A DNA stretch of 64,000 nt from Mesorhizobium sp. Pch-S (GTDB lineage: Bacteria > Pseudomonadota > Alphaproteobacteria > Rhizobiales > Rhizobiaceae). Location of the stretch: the NCBI RefSeq assembly GCF_004136315.1, contig NZ_CP029562.1, forward strand, positions 2,232,001 through 2,296,000, read 5' to 3'. Positions 38,155 through 46,907 of this stretch are shown here, piece after piece (position 1 is the stretch's first letter; the number at the start of each line of letters is the position of its first letter). The notes beneath the pieces are model-generated. The model made no database searches, was not told the origin of the DNA, and saw only the letters and a list, made by a program, of their open reading frames with translations. A program made the translations under genes and the position numbers.

Positions 38155-39156
38155 ATGCAGCTCAGTCTCGAACAGGCCACAGCACTTTGCCGCATGGCGG
38201 CACTCGGTGCCGGTGCCAGCGACGAAACCGCCCGTTCGATCGCCGCCGCCGCGATCGCCGCCGAGGCAGAGGGCAACAAGGCGGTCGGCCTCTCCCACTA
38301 CATCGACTATCTGGAGGCGCTGGAAGCCGGCCGCATCCGCGGCAAGGCCGAGCCGGTGATCACCCGGCCGGCACTCGCCGTCTATCTCTCCGATGCGAAG
38401 GGCGGCGCAGCCCATACCGGCTTCGACCGTGTCTTCGACGACCTTGCCAAGGCGGCACGGCTGTTCGGCGTGACGATCTTCTCGCAGAAAAATGCCTATA
38501 CCGCCGGTGCGCTCGGCTATTTCACCGGACGTCTCGCCGAGCAGGGGCTGATCTCCTTTGCAGCAACCAACGGTCCGGCCGTGCTCGCGGGTTCCGGTTC
38601 GACAAAGCCGGTCTACTGCACAAATCCGATGTCCTTCGCCTGCCCGCAGGCCGACGGCGCGCCGCTGATCATCGACCAATCGTCGAGCGCAACCGCTTTC
38701 GTCAACATCCGCAAGGCCGCTGCCGACGGCAAGGCGATCCCCGAGGGCTGGGCGCTGGATGCCAGCGGCAATCCGACGACCGACGCAACATCCGCCATGA
38801 AGGGTGCGCTGCTGGCCTTCGGCGGCGCGCGCGGCGCCAACATCGCCCTGATGGTCGAGGTTCTGGCGGCCGGTCTTTCCGGCGCCAACTGGTCGCTCGA
38901 CGCGCCCTGGTTCAGCGGCGGCTCGGACAGCCCCGGCACCGGGCTGTTCGTGCTGGCGATCGAACCCAAGCTGCTCGATCCCGACTTCGAGAAGCGCATG
39001 AAGGACCAGATCAACCGGCTGGACCGCCGTTATGGCGTTCACATTCCCGGTCTTTCGAAAGCCGCCGCGACCGAAAAGGCCGCGGCGCGCGGCATTACCG
39101 TTTCGAAGGAAATCGTCGAGCGCATCGCCGATTTCGCCGAGCGGCACAAGCGCTGA
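38155..39156 (+). CDS. Ldh family oxidoreductase (DpkA-like imine/2-keto acid reductase)
   Basis: A 333-aa member of the malate/L-lactate dehydrogenase-2 family, which includes delta1-piperideine-2-carboxylate/delta1-pyrroline-2-carboxylate reductases and ureidoglycolate dehydrogenases. Typical segments are A-E-A-E-G-N-K-A-V-G-L-S-H-Y (the second His of the active-site region), S-G-S-T-K-P-V-Y-C-T-N-P-M-S-F and the C-terminal helix T-V-S-K-E-I-V-E-R-I. ATG 38155 has GGAAGG upstream. Downstream of a basic amino acid transporter, reduction of cyclic imino acids from lysine or ornithine would fit; NAD(P) use and substrate are inferred. Confidence 0.82.
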   Translation: MQLSLEQATALCRMAALGAGASDETARSIAAAAIAAEAEGNKAVGLSHYIDYLEALEAGRIRGKAEPVITRPALAVYLSDAKGGAAHTGFDRVFDDLAKAARLFGVTIFSQKNAYTAGALGYFTGRLAEQGLISFAATNGPAVLAGSGSTKPVYCTNPMSFACPQADGAPLIIDQSSSATAFVNIRKAAADGKAIPEGWALDASGNPTTDATSAMKGALLAFGGARGANIALMVEVLAAGLSGANWSLDAPWFSGGSDSPGTGLFVLAIEPKLLDPDFEKRMKDQINRLDRRYGVHIPGLSKAAATEKAAARGITVSKEIVERIADFAERHKR

Positions 39157-39299
39157 AGCGAGAGCCTCTCGTCGGTCGACGGTGAACGCCGACAGGCGTC
39201 CATAAAACCAGTCGCGGCGACCTCCTGTCGCCCTTTGCCTTTGGCGAGAAACCGACTATGAAACGGCTTCAGCCAAGCTTTCGAGCGCCGGAGCCAGCC

Positions 39300-40277
39300 A
39301 TGACCGAAATCCTGCAAACCCCCAAGCTCGTCGTCGTTTTCGGCGGCTCAGGCTTCGTCGGGCGGCATGTCGTGCGTGCGCTGGCCATGCGCGGCTATCG
39401 CATCCGGGTCGCCTGCCGCCGTCCCGACCTCGCCGGCCATCTGCAGCCGCTTGGCAATGTCGGCCAGATCCAGCCGATCCAGGCCAATGTGCGCGTGCGC
39501 TGGTCGGTCGACCACGCCGTCCAGGGCGCGGACCATGTCGTCAACCTTGTCGGCATCCTCTACGAGAGCGGGCGCCAGCGTTTCGGCGCCGTGCAGGATT
39601 TCGGCGCGCGCGCCATCGCCGAGGCCGCCCGTTCGGTGGGTGCCGGCATGACCCATGTCTCGGCGCTCGGCGCCAATGTTGATTCCGAATCCGCCTACGC
39701 CCGCACCAAGGCACTCGGTGAAAAAGCGGTTCTCGAGACCGTGCCGGATGCCGTGATCTACCGGCCATCGATCAATTTCGGGCCGGAGGACGATTTCTTC
39801 AACCGCTTCGCCGCCATGGCGCGGTTCTCGCCTGCGCTGCCGCTGCTCGGCGGCGGCAAGACCCGTTTGCAGCCGGTCTATGTCGGCGACGTCGCCGAGG
39901 CGATCGCGCGCTCGGTCGACGGTGCCGTCGAGGGCGGCAAGATCTATGAGCTTGGCGGACCGAAGGTGCTGACCTTCAAGGAGTGCATGCAGGAGATGCT
40001 GGCGGTGATCGAGCGCAAGCGCCTGCTGGTGTCGGTGCCGTGGTGGGCGGCCAGGCTGCAGGCGTCGATCCTCGAGCTGCTGCCGAAGCCGTTGCTCACC
40101 AATGACCAGGTCACGCAGCTGCAGTCGGACAATGTCGTTTCCGACGAAGCGATCAAGGAAGGCCGGACCTTCGCCGCGACAGGCATCACGCCGCGCACGA
40201 TCGGGGCGATCCTGCCGAGCTATCTCTGGCGCTTCCGCGCCACCGGTCAGTTCGATCAGCGCAAGCCCGCTGCCTGA
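39300..40277 (+). CDS. Complex I NDUFA9-like NAD(P)-binding protein
   Basis: A 325-aa atypical SDR. The Rossmann motif is F-G-G-S-G-F-V-G-R-H-V near the N-terminus; H-V-S-A-L-G-A-N replaces the classical catalytic Ser region and Y-A-R-T-K gives Tyr-Lys. N-F-G-P-E-D-D-F-F-N-R and V-Y-V-G-D-V-A-E-A-I are hallmarks of the alphaproteobacterial NDUFA9/39-kDa complex I subunit family. It is likely an assembly or accessory factor of NADH dehydrogenase. ATG 39300 has GGAG upstream; an extension to 39258 is less likely. It ends at a strong shared terminator. Confidence 0.88.
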   Translation: MTEILQTPKLVVVFGGSGFVGRHVVRALAMRGYRIRVACRRPDLAGHLQPLGNVGQIQPIQANVRVRWSVDHAVQGADHVVNLVGILYESGRQRFGAVQDFGARAIAEAARSVGAGMTHVSALGANVDSESAYARTKALGEKAVLETVPDAVIYRPSINFGPEDDFFNRFAAMARFSPALPLLGGGKTRLQPVYVGDVAEAIARSVDGAVEGGKIYELGGPKVLTFKECMQEMLAVIERKRLLVSVPWWAARLQASILELLPKPLLTNDQVTQLQSDNVVSDEAIKEGRTFAATGITPRTIGAILPSYLWRFRATGQFDQRKPAA

Positions 40278-40300
40278 TCCTTTCGATCTTGCGAGCATAA

Positions 40301-40333
40301 GAAAAGGCCGGATCGCTCCGGCCTTTTCTTTTT
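40301..40333. terminator. Bidirectional Rho-independent terminator
   Basis: Twelve-pair perfect stem GAAAAGGCCGGA/TCCGGCCTTTTC around TCGC, followed by TTTTT on the plus strand; the A-rich 5' flank serves the minus strand. It lies between the NDUFA9-like gene and uppP, which converge. Confidence 0.9.
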
Positions 40334-40351
40334 GCGTAGTTCCTGGACCTG

Positions 40352-41290
40352 TCAGCCCCAGATGAACAGTGCAGCCAATCCGACGCTGCCGACGATCAAG
40401 CGCCACCAGCCGAACAGCGAATAGCCGTGCCGCGAGACGTAACCGAGCAGGCTGCGCACGACGATGACCGCCGTGATGAAGGCCGCGATGAAGCCGACCG
40501 CGATGATCGGAAAATCGCCGCTCGTAAGCAGGTTGCGGTTCTTGATCAGGTCGAGCGTGAAGGCACCCAGCATGGTCGGAATGGCGAGGAAGAACGAGAA
40601 TTCAGCCGCCGCCCGCTTGTCGACACCCATCAGCAGCGAACCGACGATGGTGGCGCCGGAACGCGACGTGCCCGGGATCATCGCCAGGCATTGGAACAGG
40701 CCGATCTTCAGGCACATCGACAGCGGCAGTTCCGAGGCGTTGTGATATTTCGGCTTCAGGTCCAGCCGGTCGATCCACAAAAGCACGATACCGCCGAGGA
40801 TCAGCATGATGCAGATCAGCTTCGGCGTTTCGAACAGCACCGTCTTGATGAAATCGTGCGCCAGGATGCCGATGACGACCGCCGGCAGGAAAGCCAGGAA
40901 CACGCCGACGAGCAGGCGGACACTGTGGTCGCTCGAGATTTCGGGGGGCACGAACATGTTGACGCGCCGGCGCTTGACTGTCGCTGCAACCAGTTCGAAG
41001 GCGCAGCCTCCCAGCCATATGATCGAAGCGATGGAGCCGATCGCGGCCTCGACCAGCCGGCCGAACGCACCTGGCCGGCGCAGGAACGCCCAGATCTTGC
41101 CGGCGTAGAGGCTGAGGATGGCGAGGATGGCGCCGAGCTGGATCAGCACTTCGAAAACCTTGCCGGTGGATTCGAAACCGAGGAAATGACCGGCGAGCAG
41201 GATGTGGCCTGTCGAGGAAACGGGAAGGAATTCGGTCAGCCCTTCGAGCAGGCCAAGCAGCAGCGCTTCCACCAAAGTCTGGAAATTCAT
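40352..41290 (-). CDS. uppP: Undecaprenyl-diphosphate phosphatase
   Basis: A 312-aa polytopic membrane enzyme that recycles undecaprenyl pyrophosphate for cell-wall lipid carriers. Motif 1 is [16 protein letters not shown] (about residues 13-28, with catalytic Glu and His) and motif 2 is [10 protein letters not shown]. Between them sits an extra segment of roughly 40 residues (about 85-120, including K-R-R-R-V-N-M-F-V) that shorter UppP proteins of about 270 aa lack. ATG 41290 has GAGG six bases upstream. Confidence 0.94.
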   Translation of the reverse strand: MNFQTLVEALLLGLLEGLTEFLPVSSTGHILLAGHFLGFESTGKVFEVLIQLGAILAILSLYAGKIWAFLRRPGAFGRLVEAAIGSIASIIWLGGCAFELVAATVKRRRVNMFVPPEISSDHSVRLLVGVFLAFLPAVVIGILAHDFIKTVLFETPKLICIMLILGGIVLLWIDRLDLKPKYHNASELPLSMCLKIGLFQCLAMIPGTSRSGATIVGSLLMGVDKRAAAEFSFFLAIPTMLGAFTLDLIKNRNLLTSGDFPIIAVGFIAAFITAVIVVRSLLGYVSRHGYSLFGWWRLIVGSVGLAALFIWG

Positions 41291-41340
41291 AAAGTACCTC
41301 GCGGGCGGCGCGACCGGCAAAGCGGGACCCGGTCTTTGAG

Positions 41341-41382
41341 CATTTTTGTAGCCAAGTGGAATCGCTTGGCGTCACAAAAATG
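41341..41382. repeat. Intergenic hairpin CATTTTTGT-GCCAAG...CTTGGC-ACAAAAATG
   Basis: Perfect 9-bp outer arms (41341-41349 and 41374-41382) and perfect 6-bp inner arms (41351-41356 and 41365-41370). It lies upstream of uppP and has the look of a dispersed intergenic palindrome. Confidence 0.6.
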
Positions 41383-41400
41383 CGACGAAAACAAAACTTA

Positions 41401-41437
41401 GAGCGTTTCCGCGTTTCCGTGAAAAACGGAAACGCTC
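41401..41437. repeat. RIME-like half element
   Basis: GCGTTTCCGT (41411-41420) pairs with ACGGAAACGC (41426-41435); an extra GAGCGTTTCCG copy at 41401-41411 can compete for the same arm. It is the same palindrome as in the second half of the elements at 38051 and 63241. Confidence 0.55.
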
Positions 41438-41643
41438 GAGCGTCCGCTCGCGCTCGAATCGTAGAACAGGCGCTTAGAACACTGCCAAAGTTGCAAAACT
41501 GTGACGAATGCAGCGTCGGGGCTTGCTTGTCAGCGTGCCCAACTGCTCCTATAGCTCGCAGCACCCTGACAACCCGTGTACTCGGGCAATAAAGACTTAT
41601 CGGCGCGGCCAGCGATTCGCCAGCGCATATAATCATTCGGACG

Positions 41644-42336
41644 ATGCTGACGCTTTTCCACCACCCCATGTTCGCCAGTTGCCGCTTCGTACGCCTCGCT
41701 TTCGGCGAGTATGGCGAAGAGCTTGCGCTGATCGAAGAGAAACCCTGGACGCGGCGCAAGGAGTTCCTGGCGCTCAACCCGGCCGGCACGCTGCCGATCC
41801 TGCTTGCGGAAGGCGACGTGCCGATCATTGGCGCCGGCGTGATTGCGGAATATCTCGACGAGACGCGCGGCGTGCTGAAGCGCGAGAAGCGCCTCTTCGT
41901 GGAAGGGCCGATGGAGCGCGCGGAAATCCGCCGGCTTACCGACTGGTACCTCATCAAGGCTGAGAGCGAAGTGACGCGCCATCTCGTGCGCGAGCGGGTG
42001 CTGAAGCCGCACATGCCGGCGGATGCCGGCGGCGGTTCGCCGGATTCGACCGCCATCCGCGCAGCGCGCGCCAACATCCGCCAGCATATGAAATACACCA
42101 ACTGGCTGGCGGGCACGCGTCACTGGCTGGCCGGCAGCCGCATCACCTATGCGGACCTGGCCGCGGCGGCGACGCTTTCCGTTCTCGATTATCTGGGCGA
42201 GATCGACTGGCGCGAGCACGGCGCGGCGCGAGAGTGGTACACACGGGTGAAGTCACGTCCCTCCTTCCGTCCGCTCCTGGCCGACCGCGTCCGCGGCCTG
42301 TCGCCGGTATCGCACTATGCGGACCTCGATTTCTGA
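41644..42336 (+). CDS. Glutathione S-transferase family protein
   Basis: A 230-aa GST. The N-terminal thioredoxin fold is [15 protein letters not shown], with Ser-Cys near residues 12-13 as a probable active site, then N-P-A-G-T-L-P-I-L. The helical domain has [12 protein letters not shown]. The TATAAT box at 41628-41633 would place transcription start within a few bases of the ATG, so the mRNA may be nearly leaderless; no good ribosome site is present. It overlaps queG by 20 bp, suggesting coupled expression. Confidence 0.9.
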   Translation: MLTLFHHPMFASCRFVRLAFGEYGEELALIEEKPWTRRKEFLALNPAGTLPILLAEGDVPIIGAGVIAEYLDETRGVLKREKRLFVEGPMERAEIRRLTDWYLIKAESEVTRHLVRERVLKPHMPADAGGGSPDSTAIRAARANIRQHMKYTNWLAGTRHWLAGSRITYADLAAAATLSVLDYLGEIDWREHGAAREWYTRVKSRPSFRPLLADRVRGLSPVSHYADLDF

Positions 42337-43483
42337 CCAGGCCAAGCTGCGCAGACTGATCGACCGTGAAGCACGGCGTGCCGGCTTCGACGCCGTCGCC
42401 ATCACCACGCCGGGCGCCATCCCGCAGGCACCTGCGCGGTTGGCCGACTTCGTGGCGGCCGGCTATCACGGCTCGATGGGCTGGATTGCCGAAACGCTCG
42501 AACGCCGTGCCGATCCATCGGTCCTGTGGCCTGACGTCCGCTCGATCATCGTGCTGGCGATGAACTACGGCCCCGACCACGACCCGCGAGCGCTCCAGCA
42601 GCGCACTGATCGCGGCGCGATCTCGGTTTATGCCCGCAACCGCGACTATCACGATGTCATCAAGGGCCGGCTGAAGGAACTCGCCGGCAAGATCGTGGCG
42701 GCGGCAGGCGGCGATGTGAAGGTGTTCGTCGACACCGCCCCGGTGATGGAAAAGCCGCTGGCCGAAGCGGCTGGGCTGGGCTGGCAGGGCAAGCACACCA
42801 ACCTTGTCAGCCGCGCGCATGGATCGTGGCTGTTTCTCGGTTCGATCTTCACGACGGCGGACCTCGAACCGGACAGGGCGGAAGAGGACCATTGCGGCTC
42901 CTGCCGCGCCTGTCTCGACGCCTGCCCGACCGACGCATTCCCGGCACCTTATAAACTCGACGCGCGCCGTTGCATCTCCTACCTCACCATCGAGAACAAA
43001 GGGCCTATCCCCTTTGAATTCCGCGGCGCCATCGGCAACCGCATCTACGGCTGCGACGACTGCCTGGCGGCTTGTCCCTGGAACAAGTTCGCCCAGGCTG
43101 CTTCGGAAGCGAAACTCGTTGCGCGCACCGATCTGCGCGAACCGGAACTCGCCGATCTGCTCCGGCTCGACGATGCCGGCTTCCGCGCATTCTTCTCCGG
43201 CTCGCCGGTCAAGCGCATCGGCCGCGATCGTTTCATCCGCAATGTGCTGATTGCTGCGGGCAACTCCGATGACCGTTGCCTCGTCGCGCCGGCACGGGAA
43301 CTGCTCGCCGATCGATCGCCCCTGGTTCGGGGTGCGGCGGTGTGGGCACTGTCGCGGCTGGCGGCAGGCGATACAGTGCGCGAACTGGCAGCTGCTGCCT
43401 TGCAGGATGAGAACGACAGCACCGTCCGGGACGAATGGCGATTGGCTCTCGGCACGGCGGACAACAACGGAAGGGCGGCATGA
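42317..43483 (+). CDS. queG: Epoxyqueuosine reductase
   Basis: A 388-aa cobalamin- and iron-sulfur-dependent enzyme for the last step of queuosine tRNA modification. Two [4Fe-4S] clusters are seen: [13 protein letters not shown] and [10 protein letters not shown]. The catalytic Asp is in [15 protein letters not shown]-terminal HEAT-like stretch ([13 protein letters not shown]) binds tRNA. It begins inside the GST gene (20-bp overlap) and its stop overlaps the next ATG (ATGA). Confidence 0.95.
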   Translation: MRTSISDQAKLRRLIDREARRAGFDAVAITTPGAIPQAPARLADFVAAGYHGSMGWIAETLERRADPSVLWPDVRSIIVLAMNYGPDHDPRALQQRTDRGAISVYARNRDYHDVIKGRLKELAGKIVAAAGGDVKVFVDTAPVMEKPLAEAAGLGWQGKHTNLVSRAHGSWLFLGSIFTTADLEPDRAEEDHCGSCRACLDACPTDAFPAPYKLDARRCISYLTIENKGPIPFEFRGAIGNRIYGCDDCLAACPWNKFAQAASEAKLVARTDLREPELADLLRLDDAGFRAFFSGSPVKRIGRDRFIRNVLIAAGNSDDRCLVAPARELLADRSPLVRGAAVWALSRLAAGDTVRELAAAALQDENDSTVRDEWRLALGTADNNGRAA

Positions 43484-44385
43484 CCGGCAACAGCATCTTC
43501 ATTTTCGGCGCCGGCTATTCAGCCCAGGCATTCGCCGGCCAGAACCCGGATTTCGGCCGCTTTGTCGGGACGACGCGGTCGCAGGGAAAGTTCGAGGCAC
43601 TTCGGCAGGCCAACATCGAGCCTTTGATCTTCGATGGGACGACCACGCCACAGATCAAAGCCGCCCTAGCCGAGACGACACATCTGGTGATCTCGATTGC
43701 GCCGGAGACGGCGGGGGACCCCGTGCTGCAGGCGGCGCGCGACATGATCATGACCGGCATGCCAGCGCTGCGCTGGATCGGCTATCTGTCGACGGTCGGC
43801 GTCTATGGCGATCATGGCGGCGACTGGGTCGACGAGAGCGCCGAATGCCGGCCGGTGTCGGATCGCTCCACCTTGCGGCTGCAGGCGGAGCAGGCCTGGC
43901 AAAGTCTCGGCCGCGCCATCGGCAAGCCGGTGGCCGTGCTGCGCCTTTCCGGCATCTATGGCCCTGGCCGCAACGCTTTCGTCAACCTGAAGGAAGGCAC
44001 CGCCAAGCGGCTGATCAAGCCCGGCCAGGTCTTCAACCGCATCCATCGCGACGACATTTCCGGCGCCCTCCGCCATCTTGCCGGGCAGGATACGGGCGGC
44101 ATCTTCAACATCACCGACGACCGTCCTGCACCGCCGCAGGACGTCGTGACCTACGCTGCAACTCTGATGAATGTGCCGCCGCCACCGGAAGCCGATTTCG
44201 CCACCGCCCAACTTTCGCCCATGGCGCGGTCCTTCTATGGCGAGAACAAGCGTGTCTCCAACGCGGCGGTCAAGGCTACGGGCTATGCGTTCCGCTTTCC
44301 CGATTACCACGCCGCCTTCGACCACATGTGGGAGAGTGGAGACTGGGACAAGGGAATGGCACGCAGCGCGATGAAGCGCTCGTGA
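43480..44385 (+). CDS. NAD-dependent epimerase/dehydratase family protein (extended SDR-like)
   Basis: A 301-aa Rossmann protein beginning [31 protein letters not shown] matches a group of proteobacterial YeeZ-like atypical SDRs. [11 protein letters not shown] is the substrate loop. The classical Y-x-x-x-K is not evident, so catalysis is uncertain. ATG 43480 overlaps the queG stop by 4 bp, placing it in the GST-queG-SDR operon. Confidence 0.87.
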   Translation: MTGNSIFIFGAGYSAQAFAGQNPDFGRFVGTTRSQGKFEALRQANIEPLIFDGTTTPQIKAALAETTHLVISIAPETAGDPVLQAARDMIMTGMPALRWIGYLSTVGVYGDHGGDWVDESAECRPVSDRSTLRLQAEQAWQSLGRAIGKPVAVLRLSGIYGPGRNAFVNLKEGTAKRLIKPGQVFNRIHRDDISGALRHLAGQDTGGIFNITDDRPAPPQDVVTYAATLMNVPPPPEADFATAQLSPMARSFYGENKRVSNAAVKATGYAFRFPDYHAAFDHMWESGDWDKGMARSAMKRS

Positions 44386-44451
44386 TCGCAGGCAACGATC
44401 GCTCCGTGGTATGATTCGCAGCGGGACGAAGCGCGAGCAGGGAGAGGGTAA

Positions 44452-45546
44452 GTGACAAAACGGCTGCGAACCATTGCTCGCAAGACGATCCTGACGCTGG
44501 CGGGGGTGGCTGCATTTGCAGGCGCTCTCGAACTCGAGGCACGCCCGGTCATGGCTGAGGAACTGGCCAAGAACCTGTTCGGCGCCGAGAAACTGCCGGC
44601 GGCGACCGAACCGCAGTCTTTCGGCTTCTATTCCAAGGGCTGTTTCACAGGGGGCGTAGCGATCCCGCTGGACGGCGACACCTGGACCGTGATGCGCCCT
44701 TCGCGCAATCGGCGCTGGGGCCATCCGGCGATGATCGCGCTGCTCGAAAAATTCTCGCGCGACGCCGAGGCCGACGGCTGGCCGGGCCTGTTGCTCGGCG
44801 ATATCTCGCAGCCGCGCGGCGGCCCGATGCTGACCGGCCACGCCTCGCACCAGATCGGCCTCGATGCCGACATCTGGCTGACGCCGAAACCGCGGCGCGA
44901 CCTGACCGTCGCCGAACGCGAGAACAAAAGCGCCACGCTGATGGTCGACCCCAAGACGCACCGCGTCTACGACCGGCTATGGACGGCCCAGCACACGCAA
45001 CTGCTCAAGCGCGCGGCCAGCTATCCGGAAGTCGAGCGCATCCTGGTCAATCCAGGCATCAAGAAGAAACTCTGCGATACAGTGACCGGTGACCGCGGCT
45101 GGCTGCGCAAGATCAGGCCGTTTTGGGGTCACGACTATCATTTCCATGTCCGCATCGGCTGCCAGCCCGGATCGCACGGCTGCAAGGAGCAGGCGGCAAC
45201 GGCAGCTGGCGACGGCTGCGACAAGTCGCTGGCCTGGTGGTTCACCGAGGAGCCATGGCGCCCGAACAAGAACCCGGACGCTCCCAAGGCACGCGACATC
45301 ATGACCATGGCGAACCTGCCGAAGGAATGCCGCCTGGTGCTGCAGGCGCCGGGGCCGGTGTCGGCGGAAGCCGCGACCTATTACGGCAATGGCCGGCCGC
45401 CGGTCGCCGTGGCTGCATCGCCGGAGCCTGCGCCGGCACCATCAGGCACGATCGGAGAGGCGCCGCTGACCCCGGTCACCGCCAATGCCTTCGCGCCGAC
45501 GCCGAAGATCGGCATCCCATTGCCGCGTCCACGCCCCGGCAACTGA
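44452..45546 (+). CDS. mepA: Penicillin-insensitive murein endopeptidase
   Basis: A 364-aa LAS-type zinc peptidase that cuts D-Ala-mDAP cross-links in the periplasm. A signal peptide covers about residues 1-35. Zinc ligands and catalytic residues appear in G-H-A-S-H-Q-I-G-L-D-A-D-I-W and W-G-H-D-Y-H-F-H-V-R. Several Cys (for example G-C-Q-P-G-S-H-G-C) should form disulfides. The C-terminal 60 residues are Pro/Ala-rich and variable. GTG 44452 follows GGGAGAGGG. Confidence 0.94.
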   Translation: MTKRLRTIARKTILTLAGVAAFAGALELEARPVMAEELAKNLFGAEKLPAATEPQSFGFYSKGCFTGGVAIPLDGDTWTVMRPSRNRRWGHPAMIALLEKFSRDAEADGWPGLLLGDISQPRGGPMLTGHASHQIGLDADIWLTPKPRRDLTVAERENKSATLMVDPKTHRVYDRLWTAQHTQLLKRAASYPEVERILVNPGIKKKLCDTVTGDRGWLRKIRPFWGHDYHFHVRIGCQPGSHGCKEQAATAAGDGCDKSLAWWFTEEPWRPNKNPDAPKARDIMTMANLPKECRLVLQAPGPVSAEAATYYGNGRPPVAVAASPEPAPAPSGTIGEAPLTPVTANAFAPTPKIGIPLPRPRPGN

Positions 45547-45569
45547 CATCCGGTCACCCGGAACAGACG

Positions 45570-45595
45570 AAAAGCGCCCTTTCCCGGGCGTTTTT
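45570..45595 (+). terminator. Rho-independent terminator of mepA
   Basis: AAAAGCGCCC pairs with GGGCGTTTTT (one G-U) around TTTCCC, 23 bp after the mepA stop; the 3' arm itself ends in five T. Confidence 0.85.
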
Positions 45596-45718
45596 GTTTG
45601 TTTATAGCATTCAATCGATTGAGGCGGTTGCAGCTGGCCGAATCGGCATGAAGACTGCAACAAGGCGGACAGTTGCGAACGCGAGGCGAGCCATCGCCGC
45701 ATCGAACCGGGGATGGGA

Positions 45719-46735
45719 ATGACTGACGCAACCGGCGGGCTGAGATTCCCGATCCTGATCGGCGACATCGGTGGCACCAACGCACGCTTCTCCGTCGTGC
45801 TCGACGCCAATTCCGAGGCCGGCGAGCCGCACATCGTCCAGACTGCCGACTTCGAGACGATTGACGCGGCCATCCAGGCTGCCGTGCTTGACCGCTCGTC
45901 GGTACGGCCGAATTCGGCGGTACTGGCGATTGCCGGGCCGGTCGACGGAGACGAAATTCCGCTCACAAACTGCCCGTGGGTGATCCGGCCCAAGGTGATG
46001 CTGCGCGATCTCGGCTTCAGCGATGTCGTGGTCCTGAACGATTTCGAGGCGCAGGCGCTTGCCGTTGTGGCGCTCGGCGACCAACACATGGAAAAGATCG
46101 GCGGCGGCGAACCCGAACCCAATGCCGGCCGCGTCGTGCTGGGTCCGGGTACCGGTCTCGGCGTCGCCGGACTGATCCATGCGCTCGGGCACTGGATTCC
46201 GGTGCCGGGCGAAGGCGGGCATATGGACATCGGCCCGCGCACGCCACGCGACTTCCAGGTCTTCCCACATATCGAGAAGATCGAGGGCCGCATCTCTGGC
46301 GAGCAGATCCTGTGCGGGCGCGGACTGGTCAATGTCTACCGTGCGGTCGCCGAGGCTGATGGCAAGACCGCTCCCTTCACCAAGCCGGCCGAGATCACGG
46401 CGGCAGCGCTGGCGAAATCCGATCCTGTCGCGGAAGAGGCGGTGGCGCTTTTCGTGACCTGCCTCGGCCGCACCGCAGGCGATCTGGCGTTGGTGTTCAA
46501 GAGCCGGGGCGGCGTCTTCCTCACCGGCGGCATCGCCCAGAAGATCGTGCCGGCGCTGAAAGCGGGCAATTTCCGCGCCGCCTTCGAGGACAAGGCGCCG
46601 CACAGCGAGATGATGCGGTCCATGCCCGTCTATGTCATTACGCATCCGCTGGCCGCACTGGCGGGGCTCGCTGCCTACGCGCGGGCACCATCCCTGTTCG
46701 GCGTCGAGACCGAAGGCCGGCGCTGGAGCGCCTGA
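45719..46735 (+). CDS. glk: Glucokinase
   Basis: A 338-aa ROK-independent (Glk family) glucokinase that phosphorylates glucose with [14 protein letters not shown] is the phosphate-binding motif, L-N-D-F-E-A-Q-A the catalytic Asp region, and G-P-G-T-G-L-G-V-A and P-G-E-G-G-H the nucleotide and sugar loops. ATG 45719 is chosen; ATG 45713 is two codons earlier and equally possible. No sugar transporter lies next to it; an ABC exporter gene follows after 172 bp. Confidence 0.95.
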   Translation: MTDATGGLRFPILIGDIGGTNARFSVVLDANSEAGEPHIVQTADFETIDAAIQAAVLDRSSVRPNSAVLAIAGPVDGDEIPLTNCPWVIRPKVMLRDLGFSDVVVLNDFEAQALAVVALGDQHMEKIGGGEPEPNAGRVVLGPGTGLGVAGLIHALGHWIPVPGEGGHMDIGPRTPRDFQVFPHIEKIEGRISGEQILCGRGLVNVYRAVAEADGKTAPFTKPAEITAAALAKSDPVAEEAVALFVTCLGRTAGDLALVFKSRGGVFLTGGIAQKIVPALKAGNFRAAFEDKAPHSEMMRSMPVYVITHPLAALAGLAAYARAPSLFGVETEGRRWSA

Positions 46736-46907
46736 GCTGCCAGCCGGCGCAGGTTTTCGTCGCAAAACCGCGAGGCGCTTTTTCGAAGCCTGCCGCCAAA
46801 GCATTTTACGCGCGTTGCCCATTGGCCATAGGCAAGGACGGCCGATGAGGCTAATAGGATGCCGACGCCGCAGGGCGACCCGACGAATACAGTGCGCGGA
46901 CTGAAAT

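Larger units (their letters stand above)
41291..41643. other. Gene-free divergent region with two hairpin elements and a -10 box
   Basis: Between uppP and the GST gene. It holds a hairpin at 41341-41382 (CATTTTTGT/ACAAAAATG outer, GCCAAG/CTTGGC inner) and a RIME-like half at 41401-41437 (GAGCGTTTCCG and GCGTTTCCGT facing ACGGAAACGCTC). A TATAAT box at 41628-41633 lies 10 bp before the GST start. No convincing gene. Confidence 0.6.
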
